Assembly (NCBI GenBank): GCA_938046095.1
Contig: CALIXS010000004.1
Coordinates: forward strand, 1 to 64,000
Source of the DNA: an uncultured Clostridia bacterium
Lineage (GTDB): Bacteria; Bacillota; Clostridia; Peptostreptococcales; Anaerovoracaceae
Reading direction: 5' to 3'
Length of the DNA stretch: 64,000 bases
The notes under the pieces were generated by a model. The model was not told the DNA's origin and made no database searches. It worked only from the letters and a program-made list of their open reading frames with translations. Position numbers and translations under genes: made by a program. Below, piece after piece: positions 51,522 through 59,736 of the stretch. The stretch's first letter is position 1, and each line of letters begins with the position of its first letter.

Positions 51522-52460
51522 CTATTCACCGACTGCGGGCTTTTTTACGCCGGATACGATCTCGGATATGATTTCGTTCACATCCGCACCCGATGCTCCC
51601 GATGCGGCGGACAGCCTGAGCCTGTGCGAAAGTACATACGCAGCCTGTTCTTCAACATCGCGCGGTATTACAAAATCGCGTCCGTCGAGCAAAGCCGATG
51701 CACGCGCCGTTTTCACAAAGGCTATCGTAGCCCTCGGGCTTGCGCCGTGCGCCAGTCTTTTGTCGCCGCGCGTTGCGCCCACTATGCTTACGATATAAGA
51801 ATACACATCATCCGCCATATATACGCGTGATGCCTCGTCTATCGCCCCCGCGAGTTCCTCCGCGCTCATCACCCCGCGTATATTCGCCGTTTTTTCGGCC
51901 TCTCCGACAGCTTTGGCCATGAGTATCTCGCTCTCCCTGTCGGGATAGCCCATCGAAAGAGATACCATAAACCTGTCAACCTGAGAGTCAGGGAGCATCT
52001 GCGTCCCGACACTCCCGTACGGATTTTGCGTCGCTATGACGGTAAAAGGTTCTGGAACGCGGCGCGTAACACCGTCTACCGTCACCTTGTGCTCCTCCAT
52101 GACCTCGAGGAGCGCCGACTGCGTCCTCGGGCTCGTCCTGTTGACTTCGTCCGCAAGAAGCAGATTGCAGAAAACGGGACCGGGTTTATATGCGAATGTT
52201 TCCTTTTCCCTTACAAAAACGGAAAAGCCGGTCAGGTCGGACGGCATTATATCGCTTGTGAACTGGATCCTTCTGTGTTCAAGGCAAAATGCCTCGGCAA
52301 AGCACAACGCGAGCGTCGTCTTTCCGACACCCGGTATGTCGTCCATAAGGATGTTGCCGCCTGCGACCATTGCCGTGAGAACCTCCCTCACCTGCTCCTT
52401 CTTCCCCAATATTACTTTTTCAACTTCTTCTGCAACTGAAAGCAGCTTTTCAGCAGTCAC
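51522..52460 (-). CDS. MoxR-family AAA ATPase
   Basis: A 312-residue AAA+ chaperone with GGNILMDDIPGVGKTTLALC (Walker A), LLLADEVNRTSPRTQSALLE (Walker B, with sensor) and TQNPYGSVGTQMLPDSQVDR. MoxR proteins aid folding or metal insertion of VWA-domain partners. It starts with GTG at 52460, 11 bp inside the citXG end, with GGGAG before it. It could therefore be co-transcribed with the citrate-lyase maturation genes. Confidence 0.93.
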   Translation of the reverse strand: MTAEKLLSVAEEVEKVILGKKEQVREVLTAMVAGGNILMDDIPGVGKTTLALCFAEAFCLEHRRIQFTSDIMPSDLTGFSVFVREKETFAYKPGPVFCNLLLADEVNRTSPRTQSALLEVMEEHKVTVDGVTRRVPEPFTVIATQNPYGSVGTQMLPDSQVDRFMVSLSMGYPDRESEILMAKAVGEAEKTANIRGVMSAEELAGAIDEASRVYMADDVYSYIVSIVGATRGDKRLAHGASPRATIAFVKTARASALLDGRDFVIPRDVEEQAAYVLSHRLRLSAASGASGADVNEIISEIVSGVKKPAVGE

Positions 52461-53709
52461 TGTATTTCTCCCTTTTTTCCATATCGTGTATAAATATCGC
52501 GAGCGCGAGCATATCAGCGCTTCCTCCCGGGCTGAGATTGTTCTTTATAAACATATCATTCGCCTTTGCGAGAAAGTCGCGCCGTGCCGTTCCACTCAGA
52601 CAAAGCGCTCTGCGCGCGGTCTCCCTTGCGATCGCCACGCCCTCGGCTCCCCCGCGGTGATACAGGTTTGTATCGTCGAGTTCCGCCATTACGGTCATCA
52701 ATGCGCCGAGCTCATCGCCGCCGGACTCCATGTATTCATACGCCCTGAAGGCACACGGATATCCCGCGAGCGCCTCGTCCCTCGCCCCTCGCGCACCGTA
52801 GGCCGACGCAGCCTTTCCGCCGTGTGTCGAGGATCCGCCGCCTGCCGTAAGACCGGCAATGCTTCGGACAGTATCCGCTATGTCATCTCCCGACACGAGC
52901 CGCCTCGCATAAGCGGCCGCCATGAGCCCGAAAGCGTATATGGCCCCCCTGTGAGTATTAATGCCGCGCGTTTGTTCAAGCATAACGCACTCGGCTTCAC
53001 GTCCCGCTTTTATCAGCTCGTCAGCCGGAGCCTCGTGCGTAGCAGATATGATCGCCGCATCCCTGAAATACTTTCTGAGGCATTCGGCGGAACGGTCAAG
53101 CAGTTCAATATCCATATCGCGGTGTGCTCCGCAGTCGTTCTCGTCAACAAGTCCGGGCTTCGGCGTAAGATGCGCCTCCTTTTTGAGCGCTTTTACCGCC
53201 GTATCGGCGATCGCTTCCGCCGCACCGCGGACGAGTATATCCTTTGTCGCCGACTGCACGGCCGCAAGCCCGTGAGCTCTGCTCCTTGCGCATGCGCTCG
53301 CTGGTCCGCCGCATATTATGCACCTCCTCGGCATTTCGCGCGACAGCTTTGTTCCGTCAGTCGTTATGACATCCATATCGAAAAGGCGTCCGAACGGATG
53401 AGTCTCCTCTATCTTCACACAGACGGCTTTCAATTGCTCCGCGGACTTATCATATATGAAGAACGCCTCGTTTCCCGTTTTTCCGGTAACATATTTTGCG
53501 TACAGAGGTTCTCCGAGCTCGCCGATCAACGCTTCGCAGCCCGCACCGAACCCTGCGTCCGTGAGCATGCTCCTCTTTACGGGACCTGCGATATTCATCG
53601 TGAAGCATATAAGCGGGCGTCCGTATTCCTCAATTATCTTTTGCCCGAGTTCTCTCCTGCGATCCCTCGCCGCAGTCATATCCGTCACATCTACAAATTT
53701 CCCGTGCAT
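52450..53709 (-). CDS. citXG: CitX-CitG fusion for lyase prosthetic group
   Basis: A 419-residue fusion of two citrate/citramalate lyase maturation enzymes. Residues ~1-165 are CitX (holo-ACP synthase; HPFGRLFDMDVITTDGTKLS, RRCIICGGPASACARSRAH). Residues ~170-419 are CitG (triphosphoribosyl-dephospho-CoA synthase; KKEAHLTPKPGLVDENDCGA, TRGINTHRGAIYAFGLMAAA, GGGSSTHGGKA). CitG makes the CoA-like group from dephospho-CoA and ATP; CitX attaches it to CitD. It overlaps the preceding P-loop/SAD gene by 19 bp and moxR by 11 bp. Confidence 0.92.
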   Translation of the reverse strand: MHGKFVDVTDMTAARDRRRELGQKIIEEYGRPLICFTMNIAGPVKRSMLTDAGFGAGCEALIGELGEPLYAKYVTGKTGNEAFFIYDKSAEQLKAVCVKIEETHPFGRLFDMDVITTDGTKLSREMPRRCIICGGPASACARSRAHGLAAVQSATKDILVRGAAEAIADTAVKALKKEAHLTPKPGLVDENDCGAHRDMDIELLDRSAECLRKYFRDAAIISATHEAPADELIKAGREAECVMLEQTRGINTHRGAIYAFGLMAAAYARRLVSGDDIADTVRSIAGLTAGGGSSTHGGKAASAYGARGARDEALAGYPCAFRAYEYMESGGDELGALMTVMAELDDTNLYHRGGAEGVAIARETARRALCLSGTARRDFLAKANDMFIKNNLSPGGSADMLALAIFIHDMEKREKYSDC

Positions 53710-54635
53710 GATATCATATCATCAAGTTTCCTGATATTTTCTTCGGAGTGATCTCCTACACAGCCTACGAGCATATATCTGTTGTTCTTCTGGTCGAATA
53801 TAAACCCGTCGAGCAGCTTGAAGCCCTTGACCATACCGGTATGCGCCACATGAGTCCTCGGACCCGTGCACTGATGGAGCACGCCGTCTATCGTTATATG
53901 GTTATCGTCCTTATAGCATACGGCCACGTCCTTTGCGATGAGTTCGTTCACCTTTTGTTCAAGCTCGACTATGTCTATGTCCGGAGCATATTCGTTGAAC
54001 GCGAGTATAAACCCGTGTTTTATGTCGTCGTGCACCGCTCTTATCATATATTTGTCGGGCATGCAAAATTCGCAGAGATCCTCAGCCGTATGGGCCATGA
54101 GCCTGTACGGCAGGGACTTGTAGACTATATCGTATATCTCGTGCGGTTCGGGACCGAACAGGTTAGGTCTCGTTATCACGATCTCTTCTCCCACGCCTAT
54201 AAGAAGGTCGGCGTTCATTCCCAGCACCGGATATACGAGATCAAAATGCTCCACTATGACTCTCTTTCCTCTGCCTATTGCCTTGATTATGGCGTCAGCA
54301 AGCGCCGGTAGCTGAGCAAAGCCCATCTCAAACCTGATATCCACGTGATAAGTGTGGGGAGTAAAAAACCCAATTTCCGTATCCTGCTCGAGCAGAGGCA
54401 GCGGTCTTACGTTTACTCCGTCGTCGTCGTTCGTAAGCTCAAGACCCGGGAACATACCCTTGACGAGGGCGCTCTTGCCCGATCCCGCCTCGCCTATGAC
54501 CCCTATCAGACTGTCGAAAGGGGAAAGATATCCCTGCGCCACCCTTATGCCGAGGTCGTATATCCTCGCACGGCCTCGCGGCGCGTAATACGTACTGTAT
54601 ATGTGGCTTATGAGCCTGCTGTTGTTAAAAGACAT
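53691..54635 (-). CDS. P-loop protein with alanyl-tRNA-synthetase SAD-like tail
   Basis: A 314-residue protein. GVIGEAGSGKSALVKGMFPG (~50) is a Walker A loop. FFTPHTYHVDIRFEMGF and GRGKRVIVEHFDLVYPVLGM follow, and the C-terminus has HITIDGVLHQCTGPRTHVAH, resembling the second additional domain (SAD) of alanyl-tRNA synthetase. I recall proteins described as having this domain near citrate lyase ligase genes, but no function. Overlap with citC (11 bp) and citXG (19 bp) implies a role with the lyase genes or their acyl carrier protein. The ribosome site is GGAGGAG. Confidence 0.7.
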   Translation of the reverse strand: MSFNNSRLISHIYSTYYAPRGRARIYDLGIRVAQGYLSPFDSLIGVIGEAGSGKSALVKGMFPGLELTNDDDGVNVRPLPLLEQDTEIGFFTPHTYHVDIRFEMGFAQLPALADAIIKAIGRGKRVIVEHFDLVYPVLGMNADLLIGVGEEIVITRPNLFGPEPHEIYDIVYKSLPYRLMAHTAEDLCEFCMPDKYMIRAVHDDIKHGFILAFNEYAPDIDIVELEQKVNELIAKDVAVCYKDDNHITIDGVLHQCTGPRTHVAHTGMVKGFKLLDGFIFDQKNNRYMLVGCVGDHSEENIRKLDDMISCTGNL

Positions 54636-55611
54636 GCTTCTCCTCCAAATATCTCAAAGTTGTTTCAGGGACGAGGTTCCTGAGCTCATCCGTATTTTTT
54701 TCGGTAATACACCGCCTTACACGCCCTGCGCTTATCGGCCCTGCGGCGTCGGCGAGCCTTTCGATCACCTCAGTCTCTATGCCCTCCTTCGGCAGCTCCT
54801 TTTCGAGCCTCATATTATAGTCCGCAGTCACATGCGATATGGGCTCCGTCCCGAGAAAGCGCCTCTTTATTCCGAACGCCGGCGCAAACAGCTTGCAGAA
54901 TATCTCTATATCGAGGTCACATTTTATCTCATCCGCCGGAGAATCCTCCTTAAGGAAATACGTCGGAAAGGAAGCCTGAGAAATGAGGTACGGCCCCGTT
55001 CTCAGCACCGTTACGTTCTTTATGTCGCACGTGCCGCGCTTCACCATGGCGAGTCTGTCCTGTGCCGAAAAGAAACCCTTATCCTCCGAAACGACGAATA
55101 CGTAAACGTGATCGCTCTCATCTGCGGCGCGCTCGACGAGAAACCTGTGGCCATTCGTAAAAGGGTCGGCATTCATTACGATTGCGCCTATATTACCGCA
55201 TGTCACGGGCTTTTCGGCGGAGGCTATGAAATTTCTGACGCCGTTTCGCTCGCTTTCCATCAGCAGAACGTCTTTCGTCCCGGCGACCTCGTAAAACAAA
55301 AGCCCCTCAAACCGGAGCCTGTTCTCCGGCTTCGTATAAAGAAACAGATGGTCATATCCCCTTGCAAACGCCTCACGCCTGAGCTCAGTCATGACCGTCC
55401 CCAAAAGCCCCTCTTCGCGATATTCGTCGTTCACCGCTATACATTTAAGGATATTTTCCGTCATTGAGCCTGTCGCAGCAATCACATCCCCGTCACGCAC
55501 CATAACCGTAAAATCGGCGGTATCATCGGGCTTAAGCCCCGCCTCATCGAGGAAATCAGTCCATTCCCGGTGCGATCTGTCAGTCAGCGGCTTTCCGAAT
55601 TCCATCTCCAT
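54625..55611 (-). CDS. citC: [Citrate/citramalate (pro-3S)-lyase] ligase
   Basis: CitC acetylates the thiol of the CitD prosthetic group with acetate and ATP, switching the lyase on. From the ATG at 55611 (GGAAGG site; 328 residues) an N-terminal GNAT-like domain (KCIAVNDEYREEGLLGTVMT) is followed by the nucleotidyltransferase part (GNIGAIVMNADPFTNGHRFL with VERAADESDHVYVFVVSED) with the TxxH-like GHR motif. ATGs upstream to 55830 overlap the divergent promoter region. It leads a minus-strand operon with the P-loop/SAD gene and citXG. Confidence 0.93.
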   Translation of the reverse strand: MEMEFGKPLTDRSHREWTDFLDEAGLKPDDTADFTVMVRDGDVIAATGSMTENILKCIAVNDEYREEGLLGTVMTELRREAFARGYDHLFLYTKPENRLRFEGLLFYEVAGTKDVLLMESERNGVRNFIASAEKPVTCGNIGAIVMNADPFTNGHRFLVERAADESDHVYVFVVSEDKGFFSAQDRLAMVKRGTCDIKNVTVLRTGPYLISQASFPTYFLKEDSPADEIKCDLDIEIFCKLFAPAFGIKRRFLGTEPISHVTADYNMRLEKELPKEGIETEVIERLADAAGPISAGRVRRCITEKNTDELRNLVPETTLRYLEEKHVF

Positions 55612-55636
55612 AGTTCTGCTTCCTTCCGTTTGTAAT

Positions 55637-55665
55637 AGTATACCGCTAAAACCGCCGTCTAACAA
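55637..55665 (-). promoter_or_regulatory. Promoter of citC operon
   Basis: On the minus strand TTGTTA (55660-55665) and TATACT (55637-55642) have a 17-bp spacer. The leader to the citC start would be about 20 nt. Confidence 0.65.
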
Positions 55666-55683
55666 TATAAAGACACCATCGTA

Positions 55684-55712
55684 TTGAAATCCGCCATATT
55701 GTATTATATAAT
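55684..55712 (+). promoter_or_regulatory. Promoter of citDEF operon
   Basis: TTGAAA (55684-55689), 17-bp spacer, TATAAT (55707-55712). Transcription would start near 55719, inside the inverted repeat described next. Confidence 0.75.
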
Positions 55713-55735
55713 ATATATGAATTGATATAGTACAA
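55699..55735. promoter_or_regulatory. Candidate operator in the citD promoter
   Basis: TTGTATTATAT (55699-55709) and ATATAGTACAA (55725-55735) are inverted repeats matching at 10 of 11 positions, covering the -10 box and start site. The right arm, GATATAGTACA, recurs as GATATAGTTCA (60870-60880) in the glmS promoter, where it lies between -35 and -10. Confidence 0.6.
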
Positions 55736-55760
55736 CTTTCCTGACTAAGGAGGTCAGCAA

Positions 55761-56027
55761 ATGTCCCGGATAATAAAAAAATCATCGGCAGGCACGATGG
55801 AATCGAGCGACATGTACGTCGAAATCTCACCTGCGGACGATATCAAAATCGAGCTTGATTCTGTCGTTTCCGCTCAGTTCGGAGACGAAATAAGGTCGCT
55901 CATATCTGAAGTCCTCACCGAACAGGGCATCAGCGGCGCGTACGTTAAAGCAATCGACCGCGGAGCCCTCGACTGCGTGATACGTTCGCGCGTAGAGACT
56001 GCGATAAAAAGGGCTAAGGAGGCATAA
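55761..56027 (+). CDS. citD: Lyase acyl carrier protein (gamma subunit)
   Basis: An 88-residue CitD. The serine in SSAGTMESSDMYVEI, near residue 14, carries the phosphoribosyl-dephospho-CoA group. It shuttles the acetyl thioester between CitF and CitE. An AAGGAGGT ribosome site is present. It starts the citDEF operon, divergent from citC. Confidence 0.94.
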   Translation: MSRIIKKSSAGTMESSDMYVEISPADDIKIELDSVVSAQFGDEIRSLISEVLTEQGISGAYVKAIDRGALDCVIRSRVETAIKRAKEA

Positions 56028-56030
56028 ACG

Positions 56031-56906
56031 ATGAGAAGATCCATGCTTTTCATACCGGGCAACACGCCAAACCTTCTGATTAACGGCAACTGCTTAGGAG
56101 CCGACGCCGTGATATTCGATCTCGAGGATGCCGTATCACCCGCCGAAAAGGATTCGGCGCGCATACTTGTGCGAAATACGATGAAATATCTCGATTTTCG
56201 CGGCATCGAAATCATCGTCAGGATAAACTCGTCAGACACGGACTACTGGAAAAAGGATCTCGACGAAATCATGCAATACAGGCCGGATCTCATAATGCTT
56301 CCGAAATCGGCAACGGCCGACGATATCCTCACCGTCTCGTCTTATATGTCCGAGACCGAAAAAAAATACGCTCTTGCGGACAACACAGTAAAACTCATGC
56401 CTTTGATAGAGACCGCTATGGGTGTGGAAAACGCCTATTCAGTCGCGTCGGCGTGTGAAAGGGTCGCTGCGATATTCCTCGGTGCCGAAGACCTTACGGC
56501 GGACCTGCGCTGCCGGAGAACAAAAGAGGGTAAAGAGATAGAATATGCGAGATCAAGACTCGTATCGGCTGCGCGGGCCGCCGGCGTCGACGTATACGAT
56601 ACACCGTTTACTGACGTCAACGACGACGAGGGCATATACCTCGATGCCGAACACGCAAGATCTCTCGGATTTACCGGCAAAGCTTCCATCTCCCCCCGTC
56701 ACGTACAGGTCATCAACGAAGTGTTCAGTCCTTCTCAGAAGGACATCGACTACGCTTATGAGGTGATGGATGCCATAAGACAGGCAAAGGAACAGGGACG
56801 CGGGGCGATAGCTCTTCACGGCAAAATGATCGATGCTCCTATCGTAGCAAGAGCGCGGCAGACGATCGCAATGGCGGAGGAAATGGCGCTCAGAAAGGAG
56901 CGGTAA
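56031..56906 (+). CDS. citE: Citrate/citramalate lyase beta subunit
   Basis: A 291-residue HpcH/HpaI-type TIM barrel (MRRSMLFIPGNTPNLLINGN, FDLEDAVSPAEKDSARILVR, VKLMPLIETAMGVENAYSVA, IFLGAEDLTADLRCRRTKEG). It cleaves the acyl-ACP into pyruvate (or oxaloacetate) and acetyl-ACP. EDAV and the LIET glutamate are metal-binding. It sits between citD and citF with gaps of 3 and 6 bp. Citramalate rather than citrate is the likely substrate from the surrounding genes. Confidence 0.94.
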   Translation: MRRSMLFIPGNTPNLLINGNCLGADAVIFDLEDAVSPAEKDSARILVRNTMKYLDFRGIEIIVRINSSDTDYWKKDLDEIMQYRPDLIMLPKSATADDILTVSSYMSETEKKYALADNTVKLMPLIETAMGVENAYSVASACERVAAIFLGAEDLTADLRCRRTKEGKEIEYARSRLVSAARAAGVDVYDTPFTDVNDDEGIYLDAEHARSLGFTGKASISPRHVQVINEVFSPSQKDIDYAYEVMDAIRQAKEQGRGAIALHGKMIDAPIVARARQTIAMAEEMALRKER

Positions 56907-56912
56907 ACATCA

Positions 56913-58322
56913 ATGGACAAGTTGGTTAAAAATATACGCGAGGCTATACGTTTAACGGGTCTGAGGAGCGGCGATACGATATCGTTTCATCATCATCTCC
57001 GCAACGGCGACTTCGTTCTCAATATGGTTATGGACGAGGTCGCTGCAACGGGCATCAAAGACCTCACAATCAACGCGAGTTCGCTTTTCGACACGCATGC
57101 TCCGCTGCTCGAACACATCAAAAATGGCGTCGTACGCAAAATACAGACGGACTACATGGCGGCAGGTGTAGGCCACGCCATATCTGAGGGTATCATGAAT
57201 GAGCCTGTCGAATTCAGGACGCACGGCGGCAGGCCGAGCGACATGGAACTGGGACGCACTCCGATAGACGTCGCCTTTATTGCAGCTCCGACGTCGGATA
57301 CTATGGGCAACTGCACCGGCAAGATCGGAAAATCCGCCTGCGGCAGCCTCGGCTATGCGTTTCCCGACGCCATGAACGCAAAAAAAACGGTCGTCATAAC
57401 CGACAATCTCGTCTCCTACCCCCTGCTGAGCTGGTCGATATCCGAAAACTACATAGATTACGTCGTATGCATTGACGCAATCGGAAACCCTAACGGAATA
57501 GTCTCGGGCACTACCAGGATAACGAGAGATCCTGTAGGCCTCGTAATGGCTGAGCGCGCAGCTCAGGTAATCAAAGCATCGGGTCTGCTCAGGGACGGAT
57601 TTTCATTCCAGACAGGGGCAGGCGGTGCTACGCTCGCTGCGGCCCAGTTTCTGAAGGATATAATGCTGCGGGAGAACATACACGGCAGCTTCGGCCTGGG
57701 AGGTATCACCGGATATATGGTAGATATGCTGAACGCAGGATGCTTTGATGCTCTGCTCGACGTTCAGTGTTTTGATCTTAAGGCGGTAGAATCGATAAGA
57801 GAGAATCCGAAGCACCGCGAAATATCGGCTTCACACTACGCAGGCCCTTCATCCGCAAGTGCCGCTGTCGACAGCCTCGATGTCGTACTGCTCGGCGCTA
57901 CGGAGGTTGACACCGACTTTAACGTCAATGTGCATACGGATTCAAACGGCTACATAATGGGAGGTTCGGGCGGCCACAGTGATACAGCCGCAGGCGCGAA
58001 GCTCTCTATAATCATCGCTCCCCTTTTCAGGGCGAGACTTCCGATCATAACTGACCGCGTCGGATGCATCTCTACGCCGGGCAAGGATGTAGATGTCCTT
58101 GTGACTCAGGGCGGCATCGCCGTAAACCCTAAGAATTCCGAGCTCAGTGACAGACTTTCGCAGTCAGGCCTTAACATCGTAGACATACACGAGCTCAAGA
58201 GAAAGGCTGAAAAGCTCACCGGTGTCCCCAAAAAACACGACCATGCAGAGAAAGTCGCAGCCGAAGTCATATACCGCGACGGAACACCTCTCGACAGGAT
58301 CTATTGCGTGAAGGAGAATTGA
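56913..58322 (+). CDS. citF: Citrate/citramalate lyase alpha subunit
   Basis: A 469-residue CitF, the acyl-CoA-transferase-like subunit that swaps the acid with acetyl on CitD. Signatures include DTISFHHHLRNGDFVLNMVM, GGRPSDMELGRTPIDVAFIA and SFQTGAGGATLAAAQFLKD, and GGSGGHSDTAAGAKLSIIIA near the end. Length is slightly short of enterobacterial CitF (~500), mostly at the N-terminus. With citD and citE it makes the full lyase complex. Confidence 0.94.
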   Translation: MDKLVKNIREAIRLTGLRSGDTISFHHHLRNGDFVLNMVMDEVAATGIKDLTINASSLFDTHAPLLEHIKNGVVRKIQTDYMAAGVGHAISEGIMNEPVEFRTHGGRPSDMELGRTPIDVAFIAAPTSDTMGNCTGKIGKSACGSLGYAFPDAMNAKKTVVITDNLVSYPLLSWSISENYIDYVVCIDAIGNPNGIVSGTTRITRDPVGLVMAERAAQVIKASGLLRDGFSFQTGAGGATLAAAQFLKDIMLRENIHGSFGLGGITGYMVDMLNAGCFDALLDVQCFDLKAVESIRENPKHREISASHYAGPSSASAAVDSLDVVLLGATEVDTDFNVNVHTDSNGYIMGGSGGHSDTAAGAKLSIIIAPLFRARLPIITDRVGCISTPGKDVDVLVTQGGIAVNPKNSELSDRLSQSGLNIVDIHELKRKAEKLTGVPKKHDHAEKVAAEVIYRDGTPLDRIYCVKEN

Positions 58323-58324
58323 AC

Positions 58325-59164
58325 ATGAGAGAAATCGATTCATCCGTTATAACGGATGTGATCGCGCGCCTCTGCGGAGAAGCGAATACAAAACTTCCCG
58401 GTGACATAAAGCGCTGCATAATCAAAAGCAGGAATAACGAACCGTGGCATCCCGCAAAGGATATACTCGATCGCATAATTGAAAACTTCGATATTGCCGA
58501 CTCCTCCGACAGACCGATATGTCAGGACACGGGCATGGCATGCGTCTTCATCGAGGCAGGTCAGGACGTCCACGTGAATGGCAGCATCGAGGAAGCCGTA
58601 AACGAGGGCGTACGCAGGGGTTACAGAGATTCGTTTTTGCGTTGCTCTGTGGTTCGCGACCCTCTCGACAGAATAAACACCGGCGACAACACACCTGCCA
58701 TGATATATTACGAGCTCGTACCCGGCGACAAAATAAAAGTTACGGTCGCCCCCAAGGGATTCGGTTCGGAAAACATGAGCCGGATAAAGATGCTCAAGCC
58801 GTCCGACGGCATAGACGGAGTCAGGGATTTCATCCTCAAAGTCGTGAAGGATGCCGGTCCTAATCCTTGTCCGCCTGTCGTCGTAGGTGTCGGCATAGGA
58901 GGTACTTTCGACAAAGCCGCTCTGCTGGCAAAAAAGGCACTCATGCGTCCCGTCGATTCGTCCAACCCCGATCCGCTTTATTCGAATCTGGAAGCCGAAA
59001 TGCTCGATAAAATCAACACTCTCGGTATAGGACCGCAAGGATTCGGCGGCATGACTACGGCACTGGCTGTAAACATCGAAAAGTGTCCTACCCATATAGC
59101 CGGGCTTCCCGTGGCCGTCAACATCAACTGCCATGTTACAAGGCATAAGACGGAGGTGATCTGA
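58325..59164 (+). CDS. Class I hydro-lyase alpha subunit, probable mesaconase
   Basis: 279 residues from the ATG at 58325 (AAGGAG site). The class I fumarase/tartrate dehydratase alpha subunit is recognisable by RPICQDTGMACVFIEAGQDV, NTGDNTPAMIYYELVPGDKI and PCPPVVVGVGIGGTFDKAAL, with cysteine ligands for a [4Fe-4S] cluster. Generic naming would be fumarate hydratase. In C. tetanomorphum-type pathways the homologous two-subunit enzyme hydrates mesaconate to (S)-citramalate, and citramalate lyase and glutamate mutase genes flank this one. Confidence 0.9.
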   Translation: MREIDSSVITDVIARLCGEANTKLPGDIKRCIIKSRNNEPWHPAKDILDRIIENFDIADSSDRPICQDTGMACVFIEAGQDVHVNGSIEEAVNEGVRRGYRDSFLRCSVVRDPLDRINTGDNTPAMIYYELVPGDKIKVTVAPKGFGSENMSRIKMLKPSDGIDGVRDFILKVVKDAGPNPCPPVVVGVGIGGTFDKAALLAKKALMRPVDSSNPDPLYSNLEAEMLDKINTLGIGPQGFGGMTTALAVNIEKCPTHIAGLPVAVNINCHVTRHKTEVI

Positions 59165-59165
59165 C

Positions 59166-59720
59166 GTGGAAAAACGCATAATGACGCCGCTCACGCGTGA
59201 ACAGGCGCGCGAACTTAAATCAGGCGACAGCGTTCTGATAAGCGGCATGATATATACGGCCAGAGATGCCGCTCACAAAAGACTTTGTGAACTCATTGCC
59301 GCAGGCGGGAAGCCGCCTTTTGATATAAAGGATGCTATCATCTATTACGTCGGTCCTACCCCCGCAAGGCCGGGACAGGCGATCGGCTCTGCAGGACCTA
59401 CTACGTCATACAGGATGGATGCATACAGTCCGACGCTCATAGCTCAGGGCGAGACGGGCATGATCGGCAAAGGCAAAAGAGGGTGTGAGGTCATAGATGC
59501 CATGAAAAAGTATGGTGCCGTGTATTTCGGAGCCATCGGCGGCTGTGGTGCACTGCTCAGCAACTGCATAAAAAATGCCGAAGTCATAGCCTATGATGAT
59601 CTCGGCGCAGAAGCCGTGCGGCGGCTCGAAGTCGAAGACTTTCCGGCCGTCGTCGTTATAGATTCCGAAGGCAACAATCTTTACGATACCGGACCGCAGG
59701 CATATCTGTCATCGCAGTAA
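59166..59720 (+). CDS. Class I hydro-lyase beta subunit, probable mesaconase
   Basis: A 184-residue beta subunit (SGDSVLISGMIYTARDAAHK, YYVGPTPARPGQAIGSAGPT, then YGAVYFGAIGGCGALLSNCI). The start is GTG at 59166 behind GGAGGTG, 1 bp after the alpha subunit. It pairs with the alpha subunit to complete the active site. The GntR gene follows 16 bp later. Confidence 0.92.
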   Translation: MEKRIMTPLTREQARELKSGDSVLISGMIYTARDAAHKRLCELIAAGGKPPFDIKDAIIYYVGPTPARPGQAIGSAGPTTSYRMDAYSPTLIAQGETGMIGKGKRGCEVIDAMKKYGAVYFGAIGGCGALLSNCIKNAEVIAYDDLGAEAVRRLEVEDFPAVVVIDSEGNNLYDTGPQAYLSSQ

Positions 59721-59736
59721 CGAAAGGAGCAAGTCC

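Noticed and set aside
55612..55830. Longer citC beginning at 55830.
   Set aside because: The extra N-terminus overlaps the divergent promoters and the citD start and is not family-like; the ATG at 55611 has a good ribosome site.
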